A stretch of 64,000 nt of DNA from Petunia secreta. Its lineage: Eukaryota > Streptophyta > Magnoliopsida > Solanales > Solanaceae. A program made the translations under genes and the position numbers. How positions within the stretch are numbered: position 1 is the first letter of the stretch; every line of letters begins with the position of its first letter. This document shows positions 21,287 through 32,960 of the stretch, one piece after another. The notes beneath the pieces are model-generated. The model was not told the origin of the DNA, did no database searches, and was given only the letters and a program-made list of their open reading frames with translations. The DNA lies in the NCBI GenBank assembly GCA_029990175.1, contig JARKIP010000005.1:50271001-50335000 (forward strand), in the 5' to 3' direction.

Positions 21287-21746
21287 TTGTTACTGAGTGA
21301 TGCCTTTTGTCTTGAAAAATGCAAGAGCAACTTAGTAGAAATTGGTGAACCTGATGTTCAAGGAGCAGATCAGCAAAACTATGGAGGTTTACATCGATGA
21401 CATGCTGGTAAAATATGAATTCATTAAAAACTACGTCAATCACTTGGAAATAGCATTCGACATCTTGGACAAGTTTGGTATGAAGCTCAATCTAGAATTG
21501 TGCACCTTCGGCGTATCCTCGGGGATGTTTCTTGGGTTCATCGTTTCTAACAGAGGGATAGAAGCAAACCCCGCCAAGATCGAAGCAATCGAGGCCTTAC
21601 CAAAGGTGCTGAAGAATGAAGTAGAGGTGAAGAGACTCAACGGTCGGATAGACGCGCTCAGTCAGTTTATCTCACGATCGTCGGAGAGGTGTCACCAGTT
21701 CTTCAATGTTCTAAAAAGGAATAACAGCTTCGAGTGGACGGAATAA
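21287..21746 (+). pseudogene. Tat reverse transcriptase, second part
   Basis: After the MITE the text resumes with VMPFVLKNARAT in one frame, and the frame at 21342 reads KTMEVYIDDMLVKYE, the YIDD catalytic box, then GMKLNLELCTFGVSSGMFLG and SRSSERCHQFFNVLKR. These are the RT thumb and connection blocks of Gypsy elements. A TAA at 21744 interrupts the WTE-x-CQ-ALRELK segment, which continues in frame. Confidence 0.88.
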
Positions 21747-22640
21747 TGTAGCCAGGCGCTCCGAGAGTTGAAGCAGTATCTGGCAAAACCCGCACTGCTA
21801 ACCAAGCCATGCGAGGGAGAGCCGTTTTTGTTGTATCTTGCGGTGTCCGAGATTGCTGTCAATGGTGTTCTTGTACGAAAAGAAAAAGGGGTGCAATCTC
21901 CAATATAGTACGTCAGCAAATCTCTCTGAGATGCATAAACCTGCTATCAACATCTAGAGAAGCTGGAGCTAGCGTTAGTTATGACAGCATACGATCATCG
22001 TAGTCTCTTCTTTCCCTTTACGGACTATCCTGCACAAATCCGAGCTCTCGAGCAGGCTAGCAAAATAAGCCGTAGAGTTAGGAGAGTACGATATCATCCA
22101 TCAGCCACGTACGACCATCAAGTCACAAGTCCTCGCAGACATTGTTGCCGACTTAAGTGCCGATATGATGCCGAAGGCCGAAGTCGAATACAAAATGATA
22201 GAAGATGTTACCCTTGTAGAATGGGTGATCCACATTGATGGAGCTTCGAATGTAAAAGAAGCCATTTTCGATTTTGTGATCAAATCCCCGACCAAGAACA
22301 TATTCCGGAAGGCCATCAATTGCCCAGTGATTACATATAATGAAGCAGAATAAGAAGTCATAATTCAAGCACTTGAATTAGTCTACAAATTGGGGGCCAG
22401 GGAGATCAGTCTCTTTAGCGACTCTTAACTAGTGGTCAACCAAATAACCAGAGCTTTTGCCGCCAAGGATGCTCGCATGCAGGAGTACCTAGGCAGAGAA
22501 GCATTTGAAAATTTTCAAAAAGGGAAGATCGATCAAATACCAAGAGAAAAAACCACAGAGACTGATGCCCTAACCAGTCTAGCGGTCGTTGCAAATATGA
22601 ACGTAGATAGCCCGAGAACTGTTATTGAGTTAACCTAGGA
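21747..22640 (+). pseudogene. Tat RNase H region, with archaeal-type RNase H
   Basis: The first RNase H follows the RT (ALRELKQYLAKPALL...LYLAVSEIAVNGVLVRKE). A second one starts near 22220 with WVIHIDGASN, then ELVYKLGAREISLFSDS at 22375-22427 and VVNQITRAFAAKDARMQEYL. A second, archaeal-type RNase H is a hallmark of the Tat branch. It would remove the RNA template strand. TAA stops at 22351 and 22428 each replace a conserved residue codon. Confidence 0.82.
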
Positions 22641-22998
22641 CGTCAAGCACCATGAGTTAACGTTACGGGACTTGTCTAGGATTGGCGACCCCAGATCTTC
22701 GAATACTTGGACAAGGGAACACTCCCAGAAGACTGGAAAGAAAGCATGAGGCTGAGAGTTCAATTATTGCTTGATAAATGGAGAGTTGTACCGCCAAATG
22801 TTCAGCGGCCCTTTGGCTAAATTTTTAGGGCCTCGCAAGTTGATTATGTGTTGAGAGAAATCCATGAAGGGCAACATGGAAATTAATCCGGCGGACGATC
22901 TTTAGCTCGAACATTAATCAGGGGGGCTATTTCTGGCCCCGCATGAAAGTCGACGCGGGCAAATTTGTCCGAGCATACGACAATTGCTAGAGATTCTC
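22641..22998 (+). pseudogene. Tat integrase N-terminal part
   Basis: Text such as NGELYRQMFSGPLAKFLGP and the HEGQHGN/GPHESRR-like blocks fit the zinc-binding N-domain of Gypsy integrase, with stops and shifts. It ends at the CCATA duplication and resumes at 36891. Confidence 0.7.
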
Positions 22999-23003
22999 CC
23001 ATA
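22999..23003. repeat. Target site duplication CCATA (left)
   Basis: CCATA directly before TGTTGACACCC; the second copy is at 36886-36890, directly after GTCGACA. Confidence 0.95.
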
Positions 23004-25008
23004 TGTTGACACCCAATTTTGTCCCTCTTTTTCTCTATAATTGGCTATATTTAATTTAAAGGTGTAATGTTAACTGTTTGAGCGAATTTGCATAGAAGTC
23101 ATGCATTTACATGCGTTATCCCCTATTTACACTATATATACTTAATTGTGACTATATTGCGTACTTTTCATCATGTAGGCTAGTTGTCAAAATTATGCTT
23201 ATTTATGCTATTTAATATATAAATGACATTTAGTAATTATTTGTAATTATTTGATATTTCAATTGTTGTTTTATGTGCATTTTTTCTTGTTTTATATAGT
23301 ATATATATCTGTATTTTTATCATTATCAGCGCCTTTAAATTAAATATCAGCTCAATTAATTCTTCACTCATATTAATCTAAATTCGAATTCTCTGAATTT
23401 ATATTATTTCTCAATCTTTCATAAAATATCTACCATTTTAAGATATTTTGTATCGAAAATTCTTGTTGAACCTAGACCGAGAATCCAACCAAATACATTC
23501 TTTATATTGGAATTTGGATAAAAGAAAGTCTTCTTCCTAAAATTCTCTCATGTATAATTAACCAAGCGTATTTCCAACGTCTCTTTCGTGGTTTCTCTTT
23601 TCTAAGTAGTTACAGACTTTGGTTTTTTTAGAAATGGAATCAATCCCTTAATTCAATGGGATCATCACTTCTACATTTAAAGAAACCCCAAATCTCTCCC
23701 CATATCACTCCCCCGGTCCCTCTAATTAAGCTCAATCTCCAACAGCTTCTTCCTCCTATTCCTGTATATATTACACACCAGAGATGGAAAAAAAACACTA
23801 GAGGGACAGGATACCGATGAAAATACATACAATCCCCATAGTTCTCTCCATTCGCCATCATCTACATACACCACCAGTGAGGAAAATAGGCTGACCCACT
23901 TCGTCCTCTTCTTCAATTCATCAATAGCACATACAAAAACACCATTACACACACACACAGAGTTATACAAAGAGTAAAGGGAAAAGGGAAACACCTTTTC
24001 TACCACAAGTGATACAAGAACCAAAACACACGCACCCATACCAAAAACGGTGGAAACACAGTACTGAAACAGATCCTAGAAGAAAAGGAAAAGTGAAACG
24101 GAGGAACCACCGGAGAAACATAGATTTGAACAGAAAAGGGGAAACAGAGGGTAGTGCAGATCAAGAGCCATTGGTGAGAAGCACCACCACTACTGTAATC
24201 GTCAAACCCAAAAAGCCCAATGTCGATGTCCATTTCTCTGTTTTTGTTCTCGTTGCTGAAATTGAAAAAGGGGTCGGAGTCGTAGAGACGCCGCCGTTGG
24301 AAAGCTTGGTTGGCGTCGCTCCTCCCTTTTCCGTTCTACCGCTGTTGAATCTGCGATTCGCCGGGATCTGATTCGTTTGAATTTTATAAAAGCCTTCGTT
24401 GATTTTCTCCAGGCTCATTCTGCTTGATTGTCATTGCTTTTGAATTGGTTATTATATGCCTTTGACAGCGTTTAGCCATTTGTTATTGGAAAATTGGAGT
24501 TTCGGTGCTAATGTTATTTTCTGTAGTTCTGTTTGCAATTAGGAATTGACCCGTTCAACTTGTTGAATCATTTTATTACTGCAATTAACCCATTTACATT
24601 GCAGTTTGACCCATTTTTCTTTGTCGGATTACTTCGCAGCTTGACCCGTATAATATCAACACACATTGCATTATGGCCAATGAAAATAATTGAATAATCA
24701 ATTTGAGGCCTACGGACTTATTTGAACAGATACTACGGCCAATGAAGATTTGGAGGCCAACAGTCCCGTCCCGATACACATATACAATGTCCCTTACGAC
24801 TTTTGACCCCTCCGAAAACAAAATAGGCGATGACGATAACATTTATATATACAATGTTGAAAAAATTAATGGGATAGGCAACAAGACTCGCACTTGGCAT
24901 GGCAACACGACCGGCCGGCGTGTTTGCAGCCGTGACGGTATCCTTAGCCTCCCATCACCCGAATCTGAGCCTAAACTTTTAAAAATTCTCCTTTTCCTTT
25001 TGTTTTCC

Positions 25009-25057
<49 letters not shown>

Positions 25058-25175
25058 TTCTTCATTATTGCTAATATTTTTATTATTGTTACTATTATTA
25101 TTATTATTATAATTATTATTATTATTACTACTACTTTCTTATTATTATCATTATTTTTATTATTATTATTATTAC

Positions 25176-25225
<50 letters not shown>

Positions 25226-25864
25226 TATCACTTTATTTTTTACTTCATTAATTTTGACACTAATTCGTTTTATATTTTTTGTGAGGTACATTTGGATGAG
25301 TCTATCGAAGGACGACGCATTTAGAGTGGATAATACTTTATTACTTTCATCTCATTTTATTTTACACTTTATTTAGGATTTAAGGTTTAGGGTTCATTTT
25401 ATTTTACACTTCATTTTATTCGGACTAACTATTTGTTTTTCTTTTCAAGGGATATTTGAGACAGAATTTGCTAAGGATGAAGATATTTGAGAAGTTGAAT
25501 ATTAATTTTTTTTATGCAACTTATTTGTATTGTAGAATATTAGTGAATATTTCTTGTTTGTTTTATGTTAATTTATTATTTGAATTCCAATTATTTTGTT
25601 CGGCCGGGAACCACACTTGGTGGAATCTGAGAGGTGCCTAACATCTTCCTCTTGGGTTAATTTGAATCCTTACTCAGAATATCCGGTTCGTAGATCAAGT
25701 TTCGGAGTTAACATTAAAATTCGGCTAGAAACAAAGTAGGTGCCCTAAGACGCCTAGTTAAAAAATATGTTAGGTGGCAACTCCAAATCTTTACCCATGA
25801 GTTCCAATAAGTCGAGCCCTATTTTTGAACCCTAACCGGATTTGGGTAAAAAGGGGTGTCGACA
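23004..25864 (+). mobile_element. Ogre-like 5' LTR
   Basis: 2861 bp from TGTTGACACCC to GGGGTGTCGACA. It pairs with 33979-36885 throughout. Short frames shared by both copies (for example 24009-24371 plus) look like untranslated leader rather than genes. Confidence 0.93.
25010..25225. repeat. (ATT)n microsatellite in 5' LTR
   Basis: A run of TTA/ATT triplets with a few interruptions (ACT, ATC). The 3' LTR carries a longer, differently interrupted run at 35980-36245. The solo LTR at 643-3615 has none. Confidence 0.95.
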
Positions 25865-25867
25865 GAA

Positions 25868-25883
25868 TGGCGACTCCATTGGG
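25868..25883 (+). other. Ogre-like primer-binding site
   Basis: TGGCGACTCCATTGGG lies three bases after the LTR end. This form is known from Ogre/Tat elements and is usually attributed to a tRNA-Arg primer. Confidence 0.75.
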
Positions 25884-27106
25884 AAAATCAAGGTTTTAAC
25901 CATAACAGACTTTAAATTGGGATTCTTTGTATTTATTTTCTTTCTTTTGTTATTTTTCAAGACTAATATTTCTTTCTTTTCCTTTTGCATGTTTGAAGTT
26001 TAGCTTTCTATTTTATTGGCGTTTTCTTTTAATTTATTATTGTTATTTTACTTCCTCCACTGCTGAAATTTTTACACTTGCACACACCAAGAATGATTAC
26101 GTGTACTCTGCGGTCGTTCCACCATTAAAGCACCCTTTAGGGAAAGTACTCAAAATTAGCCAAATAGTGAAGCTTTTGGCAGTTTGTGTGCTTTCAACCC
26201 CTTGGTTGTCTGTTTGGGGGAACCATGTTCTTGTCTAGCAAACTCACTCTTGGAAGGTTCTCACGACATATCCCACACTTCAACTATTTTTAAATCTTCC
26301 ATAAATGGCTAAATCTTTTTCTTTAAAACAACTTCACCTCATAATTCTTTTGTATTTTCCTTATTAGCCAATTTCTATTATCCTATTTTTTGAAACTAAT
26401 TTGTCTGTTTCGTTTTTTTTCCTTTTTACTCCTCATTCTTAAAATTATTTTTTGCAAAATATCTCAATATGTGTATCCTTTCCATAAAATTGCTAAATTT
26501 ATTTTCTTTAAAATAATTTTACTTAATTCAATATTGTCTAGTTTCTATTAATTCTATTTTTCAAAACTAATGTGGGTTTGTTTTGTTACCCTTTTTAAAA
26601 CTTATTTGTGAAATATTTCTATATGTTCATATTTATAACACTTAAGCATTTTTTAGGAAACATGTGCATTTCTTTCAAACGTGTGCATTTCTTTCAAAAC
26701 TTGTACATTTTTTAACTTGTGCATATCATGCATATCTTCCGCCACTCCTGGAAACTTTTTAAATCATGCGTTGAAAATGGGGGTTACAACCTCCTCTTCC
26801 CTCACATAAAAAATTCCTTTAGGAGGAACAACTTGAAATCTATTTGGTCCGTGATGTTTTCGCTCCTGAGTCGTCCGCTTGGGAGGATAATCATACCTGG
26901 TCTGGCTATCTCCATTCCTTAGTAACAACGCTAGGAATCGTGCATCATGACATATCATTAGTCGACTTGTTCTCAAGTCCAATAGGCCAACTTGTTCGCA
27001 AGTCCAATAGGCAAACTTGTTCAAACAATCCGAACGGATTTTTGACCCCCAAAGAGTGTTAAACACGATCTATTTAGCATATACTTAAAGGATTGAACGT
27101 CCAAAT
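25884..27106. other. Ogre-like 5' untranslated region
   Basis: T-rich leader with no supported ORF. Short tandem phrases occur, such as GTGCATTTCTTTCAAA (near 26660-26700) and CAAGTCCAATAGGC (near 26970-27010), the latter twice. Confidence 0.5.
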
Positions 27107-27415
27107 ATGGACCGTTTATTGGAATTATTTTGCATTCAATGCCATTCAAAGGCACAAATGGTAACCGAAAAGGTATCAAAGCCCAAATTGAATCAGAAAC
27201 GACCGTTTATTCCTAAGTGGTTAAAATTATTCTATATTCAATATCATTCAAAGGCACAAAATATAACTGAAGAGGCATCAAAGCCCAAATTGAATCAGAA
27301 ACAACTGGTTATTCCTAAGCGGTTGGAATTATTCTGTATTCAATGCTATTCAAACGCACCAAAAGTAACTGAAAAGGCATTAAAGGCCCAATTTGAAGCA
27401 GAAATGGCCACTTGA
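27107..27415 (+). CDS. Repeat ORF of 3 x 34 residues
   Basis: An ORF of 102 codons built from three copies of a 102-bp unit, starting near 27119, 27221 and 27323. Each unit codes for a version of LELFCIQCHSKAQ followed by VTEKVSKPKLNQK and a PKWL/PKRL link. The unit length is a multiple of three and none of the three copies has a stop, although neighbouring ORFs are broken. No known domain is recognised. It lies between the primer site and the DUF7745-like ORF, so it could be an upstream leader peptide or simply a leader repeat that happens to be open. Confidence 0.4.
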   Translation: MDRLLELFCIQCHSKAQMVTEKVSKPKLNQKRPFIPKWLKLFYIQYHSKAQNITEEASKPKLNQKQLVIPKRLELFCIQCYSNAPKVTEKALKAQFEAEMAT

Positions 27416-27672
27416 TAAATGGGATGACACATAATGCGCATTTATCCTTTAGGCATTATATAAAGACTGGCCATCTGTGGTTTGTCAAAAGTCCATTAGC
27501 AATTTTTGTCCAAAGTTTCTGAAGGATTCTCAATCTATAACGACACTTCTCTTCATATTCCATACTGCATTGTTTTCAAAAGCTCGTGCCACACGTTAAT
27601 CGTTTGCTTACAACCAAAATTTAGGCATATTTCTACCCTTTTTTCTCATTCCTTCATATTTTCCAAAAAATC

Positions 27673-29266
27673 ATGGCCAATAGAACATTTGATATGGTGG
27701 TTGAAGTCCCTCAGTTACTCAGAGATTGGTGGGAAAACCTAAGCATAGATCAACAAGACCTAGTTAAAGTGGTGTTAGGGAACCTGATTTCACTAATGGA
27801 GCACACGGCAATGAGAGGGATAGTAGAAGCAGCAGTGCACTATTGGGATGCAGACCGAGCAGTTTTTCACTTTGGGGTGTAGAGTTGACACCATTACTGG
27901 AAGAAATAGGTGGGTTAACTCAATTACCATTCGAAAGTGAAGAAGTCTTGATGCCTAAGAACATTGCACCTGAGGAGTTCTTCGAAATGGTAGGGCTTAA
28001 GCCCGAATTGTGCACAGACAGTGTGAGACAATTAGGAATTTCCTCGACTTCCCTCTACATCAAATTTGGGTATGGAGAAGCATTTCAAGAATCCGAAGAC
28101 TATTTCAGCATTAACAAGGCAGATTGGTAAGAGCGGAGAGTACTTACTTTTGTCACCAGCTTTTTAGGGAATGTCGTGTTTCCAGAATACAAAGGACGAG
28201 TTGATGTTTGCATGGTATCAATCGCTGATACCTTACTCAAGGACATCAACAAGAAATACACTTTGGTACCGATGATTGTTGCAGAAATGTACCGAGCTTT
28301 AGAAAGATGCAAGAAAGGTCCTAGCTTTTTCGAAGGTTGTAATTTACTCCTACAAATTTGGTTGATGGAACATTTGCTAAGGATGAACAGCATAGACCAA
28401 GCTTTCCACCCAATACCAAGAGAAAGCTATATCTTGACTCATACCGCCCGCATGAACAACGCACTCGAGAAATGGGACCAGCCAATGACTGCCAAAGGCT
28501 GGAATCACAGGCTTTCTCAGTTGACATCTGAAAAAATACAATGGATGTTTGACTACTTTCCCAGTATCACAGTGATCACACGATCGAAAGAGCTTCATTT
28601 CTTATCTTGGTCGGGTTTAGAGGAGTTTACTCATACACTCCTTTAAGGGCACTTAGACAAGCAGGGAGAAAGACATCAGAAGTTTCAAAGATGATATTTT
28701 CGAAGGAGTGATACCATTGAAAGACAAGATATTAGAACTTTGGAAAGCAAGGCATCGAATGGAGTTCGAGACTATTGGACGAGACAGGTTTGATGCAGGC
28801 TATGATGAAGACTACCCAGACTGGCTCAGGAAAGACATAGAAATGGCAGTTAAACCAAGAGAAACAAGAAAAAGGAAAAGAAATGCTGATGAATTAGAAT
28901 CTGAGTGCAAGAGGCTACACAAACAACTGGCAGAGGCACGAGAGAAAATAGCGAGAAAGCAAAGTTTGGTCGAAGCAAAGAATAAAGAAAAAAAAATTGT
29001 ACAATAAGGTAGAACTCCTGACAAAACGCATAGAGTCTATCAGTGTATGGGCTAGCGAAGGAATGGACTCTGTAGCTGAAAAAGGAATAGAGGAGAAAGG
29101 AAGAACGACTTGGGAAATGTTGAAAAACTTCACATTCGACATATCTCGGCTCTTAACTGATGCAGACAATATCATCTTTCAAGGAGACTCGTCAGGGGCA
29201 AGTTCGTCTAATGAAGATTCGTCCGAAGAGGAAGAAAATGAATCTTCTGAGGATGGATCAACATGA
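27673..29266 (+). pseudogene. Ogre-like ORF1, DUF7745-like, broken
   Basis: ATG at 27673 opens MANRTFDMVVEVPQLLRDWW. The text continues through frames 27843-28130, 28176-28646, 28708-29007 and 28997-29266, broken by at least three frameshifts and a TAA at 28128. It includes EEIGGLTQLPFESEEVL, FFEGCNLLLQIWLMEHLL and a charged coiled-coil near 28890-29010 (KRLHKQLAEAREKIARKQ). It ends in an acidic tail (SSEEEENESSEDGS). This layout matches the DUF7745 class found in many plant repeat annotations and as an extra ORF of Ogre/Tat elements. Its role is unknown. The family assignment is from memory of the pattern, not a search. Confidence 0.6.
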
Positions 29267-31730
29267 AGACTGCTCGCTCAGGCCATGATCTGATTTCTTA
29301 GCGATGTTTAGTGTTTTCCTTCTCTTACGCTGTTTCAATATCAACCATTGTAATAAAGACCAATGTTCAATAAATGAAATGATACATGTGGCACAAAATG
29401 CTTTCCAAATCATCATGCATGAAGCGCTCATAGGATACATTTTTATTTGCTAGGTGTGCATTACGTGAATTTGCTTGATTGCTCTAGGTCACTTTCTACC
29501 TAAGTCAATCCCTTCCCAAATCCAATCTCCTACCAAGGCACCTCATCTTCCTACTCTATGCCCAACTCCTGATGTCATAAATCATTCGCATGTCTTGATT
29601 ATCCAAAAGGCTGGCTTAAGTTGAATACCAAGGCAGAAGATTTGGTTAAGCAAAGTGCGCTTATCAGAGACTTTTCAAAATAATAAGAGTTTGTAATAGC
29701 AGGCACTATACACACAAAACGGAAAATTGACAGGTCAAGAGAATTTGTTGTCAAAGGCACACATGACTTACCGAAATACTTCGTTTTGACACAATATCTG
29801 AGGATCATTTTGTCGGTCCAGTCTATATTGTAATATATTTAAGGCAATTCAAAATATTTCCAAACTTACACCTATTCATAGCCAAAAAGACGTTCAAAGA
29901 GTTATCACACGGCAATAAGGAAGTGAGAAATGATCGAAACCCGCTTGATGAAACAAAGGCTTATGCATAACAACCAAAATTAGCAAGCTGATTCAATTTG
30001 GAAAAGAATGCAAAGGCGCAGTGACAAAGATTCCATTATATGATGGAGCCGGAAACTCTTGCTGATTATTGGAAGCATATCCCTACTAACTATTAAGTGT
30101 GGGACGAGACGATGAACTTAAGATGAAGCTATTTGAGACACTTACAAGACCACGAATTGATTTGATACAAAAACAGGGGCAAACAGATTTCTTGGGGCGA
30201 TTTTGGTCAAAAGCTTTATTTGAATAAATTTTCATGACAACTACATTGAGCAAGGAATACAATATAGTAAACCTCTAAAACGGTCTTGACTGAAGCAACG
30301 ATCTAAGAAACATGATACACCGAGATCGGTCTCTTGGCAACAAAATCTACCTGACAAGGAAAGTTGAGGCAAAAATTGGATTGCAGCAGTTGGTTGGCAA
30401 ATATGAAAATCATTGAATATCTCTTTCGAAAATGTACAGACATCGGAACATGCCTAAATTTGCAAGGAAGGATAACAAAAGGACTAAAGACCTTGTTGTT
30501 TAACAAAAGCCGACCTCCTTTTTGTCACACAACACAGCCTATTGCAACATCTTTATCGACATTCAACTCCTCATCTCCTGTTTAAACAAGGATAAGTCAT
30601 TTAACCAAAATCCTTGTCTTGACTGCTACATAAAGTACTCAAGCAATCTTTTGGATCTTTATACAATTTGTCATAGTCTCTAAATTTAAGTGTTAATCTA
30701 TCATCCGCGGTCTAGGCATTCTCTTATACTTTATGTGTTATTTTTGCTTCAAATCTTTGCTAACACAGTTTTGTGCATCTTGTCACCTTATTGTGGTTGC
30801 TTTGCATTTGAACACGAAAATCGGCCAAAAATTTGCATTCTGGTAAAAGACGAAATAGAAAGCCGAGCTGAAAACATTTTCTCCTGGAACAAAGTCTTTT
30901 AAACCACTAGCATGTGACACCGAGAGCATTCAGACGATCCAAATTTCACTGTCGTACAACTTGTGATGTGGACAACCAAAATCAGCCAGCATTTTACCCA
31001 CACAAAAGTCGCAAGAAAGAAATCCAATCACTATCCAAGCGAAACTGGCGAAACTCCCAACCTCACACCGCACCCAACTTACACAATAAACAACATCCTC
31101 TCTCTCAAGACTTTCAAAAACAAGCTTGTCAGGCTCAACACAATCAAGGACAGACGAAAAGACAAAACCTCACCCTTTTACTCCTTTAACTCGATCAAAA
31201 GATATTGCAACCAACAAAAAAACTTCTCTTCATATACCCACTATGGATTTTAATCCAACCTAGATCTACACTCATCAGTCAAACATTCAATACCATGATA
31301 TCGCAAAATACTTAGCACTGAAACACAAAATTTGAAGTCTGATTGACAAAGGCAAGACAATGATTAGAACCAACAAATAGAACTTGCAACTCTCAAACCA
31401 CAAATGCATTTTTTATACAAACAAATCCATAATAAAATAGAAAGAAACATGAAGATACCCCTTCACAACCCAAGACAAATAGAATTTTGGACAACCTCCA
31501 AATCCGGCAAAATCCAAACTCCAAACCTCAATCTAAGTATGCAAGTATAATCAGAGTCATCGAGATACCCAATCGTCACACTTAAAAATGAATGCAGATT
31601 CAAGCCAATACATTGGTGTTCAGTACAATGCAACCACTTTGTTTCGACTAACGAATCTTTCTTTGACAGCAAATCTTTCAGCACAAACACAAGATTCACA
31701 GACAATCACAACAAACATGATAGCACTTTA
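29267..31730. other. Ogre-like interior without gag-pol
   Basis: About 2.5 kb with only short frames. I looked for zinc-knuckle, DSG, YIDD and integrase motifs on both strands and saw none. A complete Ogre would have gag-pol here. Confidence 0.6.
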
Positions 31731-31933
31731 GCCACGTCAGGCTTAAAATATGATGACTAGCCACATCAGGCTTAAAATATGACGACTAGCCACATCAGGC
31801 TTAGAATATGATGATTAGCCATGTCAGGCTTAAAATATGACGATTAGCCACGTCAGGCTTAAAATATGACGACTATCCACGCCAGGCTTAAAATATGACG
31901 ATCAGCTCTGTCCAGCTTAAAATAGGACAAACT
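31731..31933. repeat. 29-bp minisatellite, seven units
   Basis: Units of the form GCCACRTCAGGCTTAAAATA plus TGACGACTA start at 31731, 31760, 31789, 31818, 31847, 31876 and 31905. The last two are more diverged. Confidence 0.93.
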
Positions 31934-32065
31934 CATATAATTTGTTTTGCAGGCACCACTACAATAGGCTCGTCCGCCTTAAAATTGGACATACACACGT
32001 ATTTTTTATTTATTTTGCTGCCACTACCATAATATGATGATCTATCTAAGACAACAAACTGGGCA

Positions 32066-32093
32066 GAATTTTTGAGGATCCCCTCAAAAATTC
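32066..32093. repeat. Hairpin 1, 12-bp stem
   Basis: GAATTTTTGAGG (32066-32077) and CCTCAAAAATTC (32082-32093) pair perfectly around a 4-base loop. A CTGGGC sequence precedes it. Confidence 0.9.
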
Positions 32094-32120
32094 CAAAAGA
32101 TGCAAGCTGACACTGGGCCA

Positions 32121-32149
32121 GAAATTTTTGAGATTCCCTCAAAAATTTC
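32121..32149. repeat. Hairpin 2, 12-bp stem
   Basis: GAAATTTTTGAG (32121-32132) and CTCAAAAATTTC (32138-32149) pair perfectly around 5 bases. It lies 55 bp after hairpin 1 and is also preceded by CTGGGC, so the two are a diverged duplication whose pairing has been kept. Confidence 0.9.
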
Positions 32150-32277
32150 AAGAGAGACGAAGTACAGAAACTAGGAATTCACCGAAAAAAGCTTGACCAA
32201 GGCCCAACATTCATGAAAGAAGGAACTACAAGATGAGGGCGCGGAACAGATGAAGAATGCACAAATCAAACTCCCCT

Positions 32278-32295
32278 CCCCCCCCCCCCCCCCCC
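32278..32295. repeat. C18 homopolymer
   Basis: Eighteen C in a row. Length may be affected by sequencing or assembly. Confidence 0.8.
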
Positions 32296-32339
32296 GTACA
32301 TGATAATGTCATTTTATATTATTTTTAGCACTTTACTTT

Positions 32340-32960
32340 TTGCTCGCAGGGTACACAGCCTGACACGACAGACACTTTATTTTTGTGTGCAGGGTACACA
32401 GCCCGACGCGATAGACAAACAGCTCCCGACGAGCAGGCAAATATCTCTTGACGAGAGGCACTTAGTAGCTCCTGACGAGCAGGCAAATAGCTCCTGACGA
32501 GTAGGCAAATATCTCCTGACGAGAGGCACTTAGCAGCTCCTGACGAGCAGACAAATATCTCCTGACGAGAGGTACTTAGTAGCTCCCGACGAGCAGGCTA
32601 ATAGCTCCCGACGAGCAGGCAAATATCTCCCGACGAGAGGCACTTCTTTTCTTCTCTTGCACTATATTTTTGTTCGCAGGGTATACAGCCCGATGCGACA
32701 GGCATACATCTCATGATAAGAGGCAGTAGCAGTAGGTCCTTTTTACAAGGTGCCAGTAGCAGTTTTCTTTTCATGCAAGTAGGTCCTTTTTACAAGGAGG
32801 CAGTAGTTGTACTGACAAGCACATAGGTCTCTTTACCAGAGGCACTAGCAAGACGATCCAATGACAGGAGAGTCTACTTTATATTTATAAATATTATTTG
32901 CAACAAGTTCACCATTATTGCAGGAAACAGCGTGACAGTGTCCCAGGGTATACAGCCCGA
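32340..32960. repeat. Higher-order 22/24-bp repeat field
   Basis: Between 32425 and 32645 two related units alternate: AGCTCCTGACGAGCAGGCAA and ATCTCCTGACGAGAGGCACT, about 22-24 bp each, in irregular order. The field is framed by copies of GCAGGGTACACAGCCCGACG near 32347, 32390, 32677 and 32941, and by two GTAGGTCCTTTTTACAAGG copies (near 32733 and 32779). It forms a non-coding repeat domain before the 3' LTR. Confidence 0.85.

Noticed and set aside
32278..32295. C18 tracts as a shared signal with 57218-57235
   Set aside because: Equal length is probably chance or an assembly limit; the contexts are unrelated.
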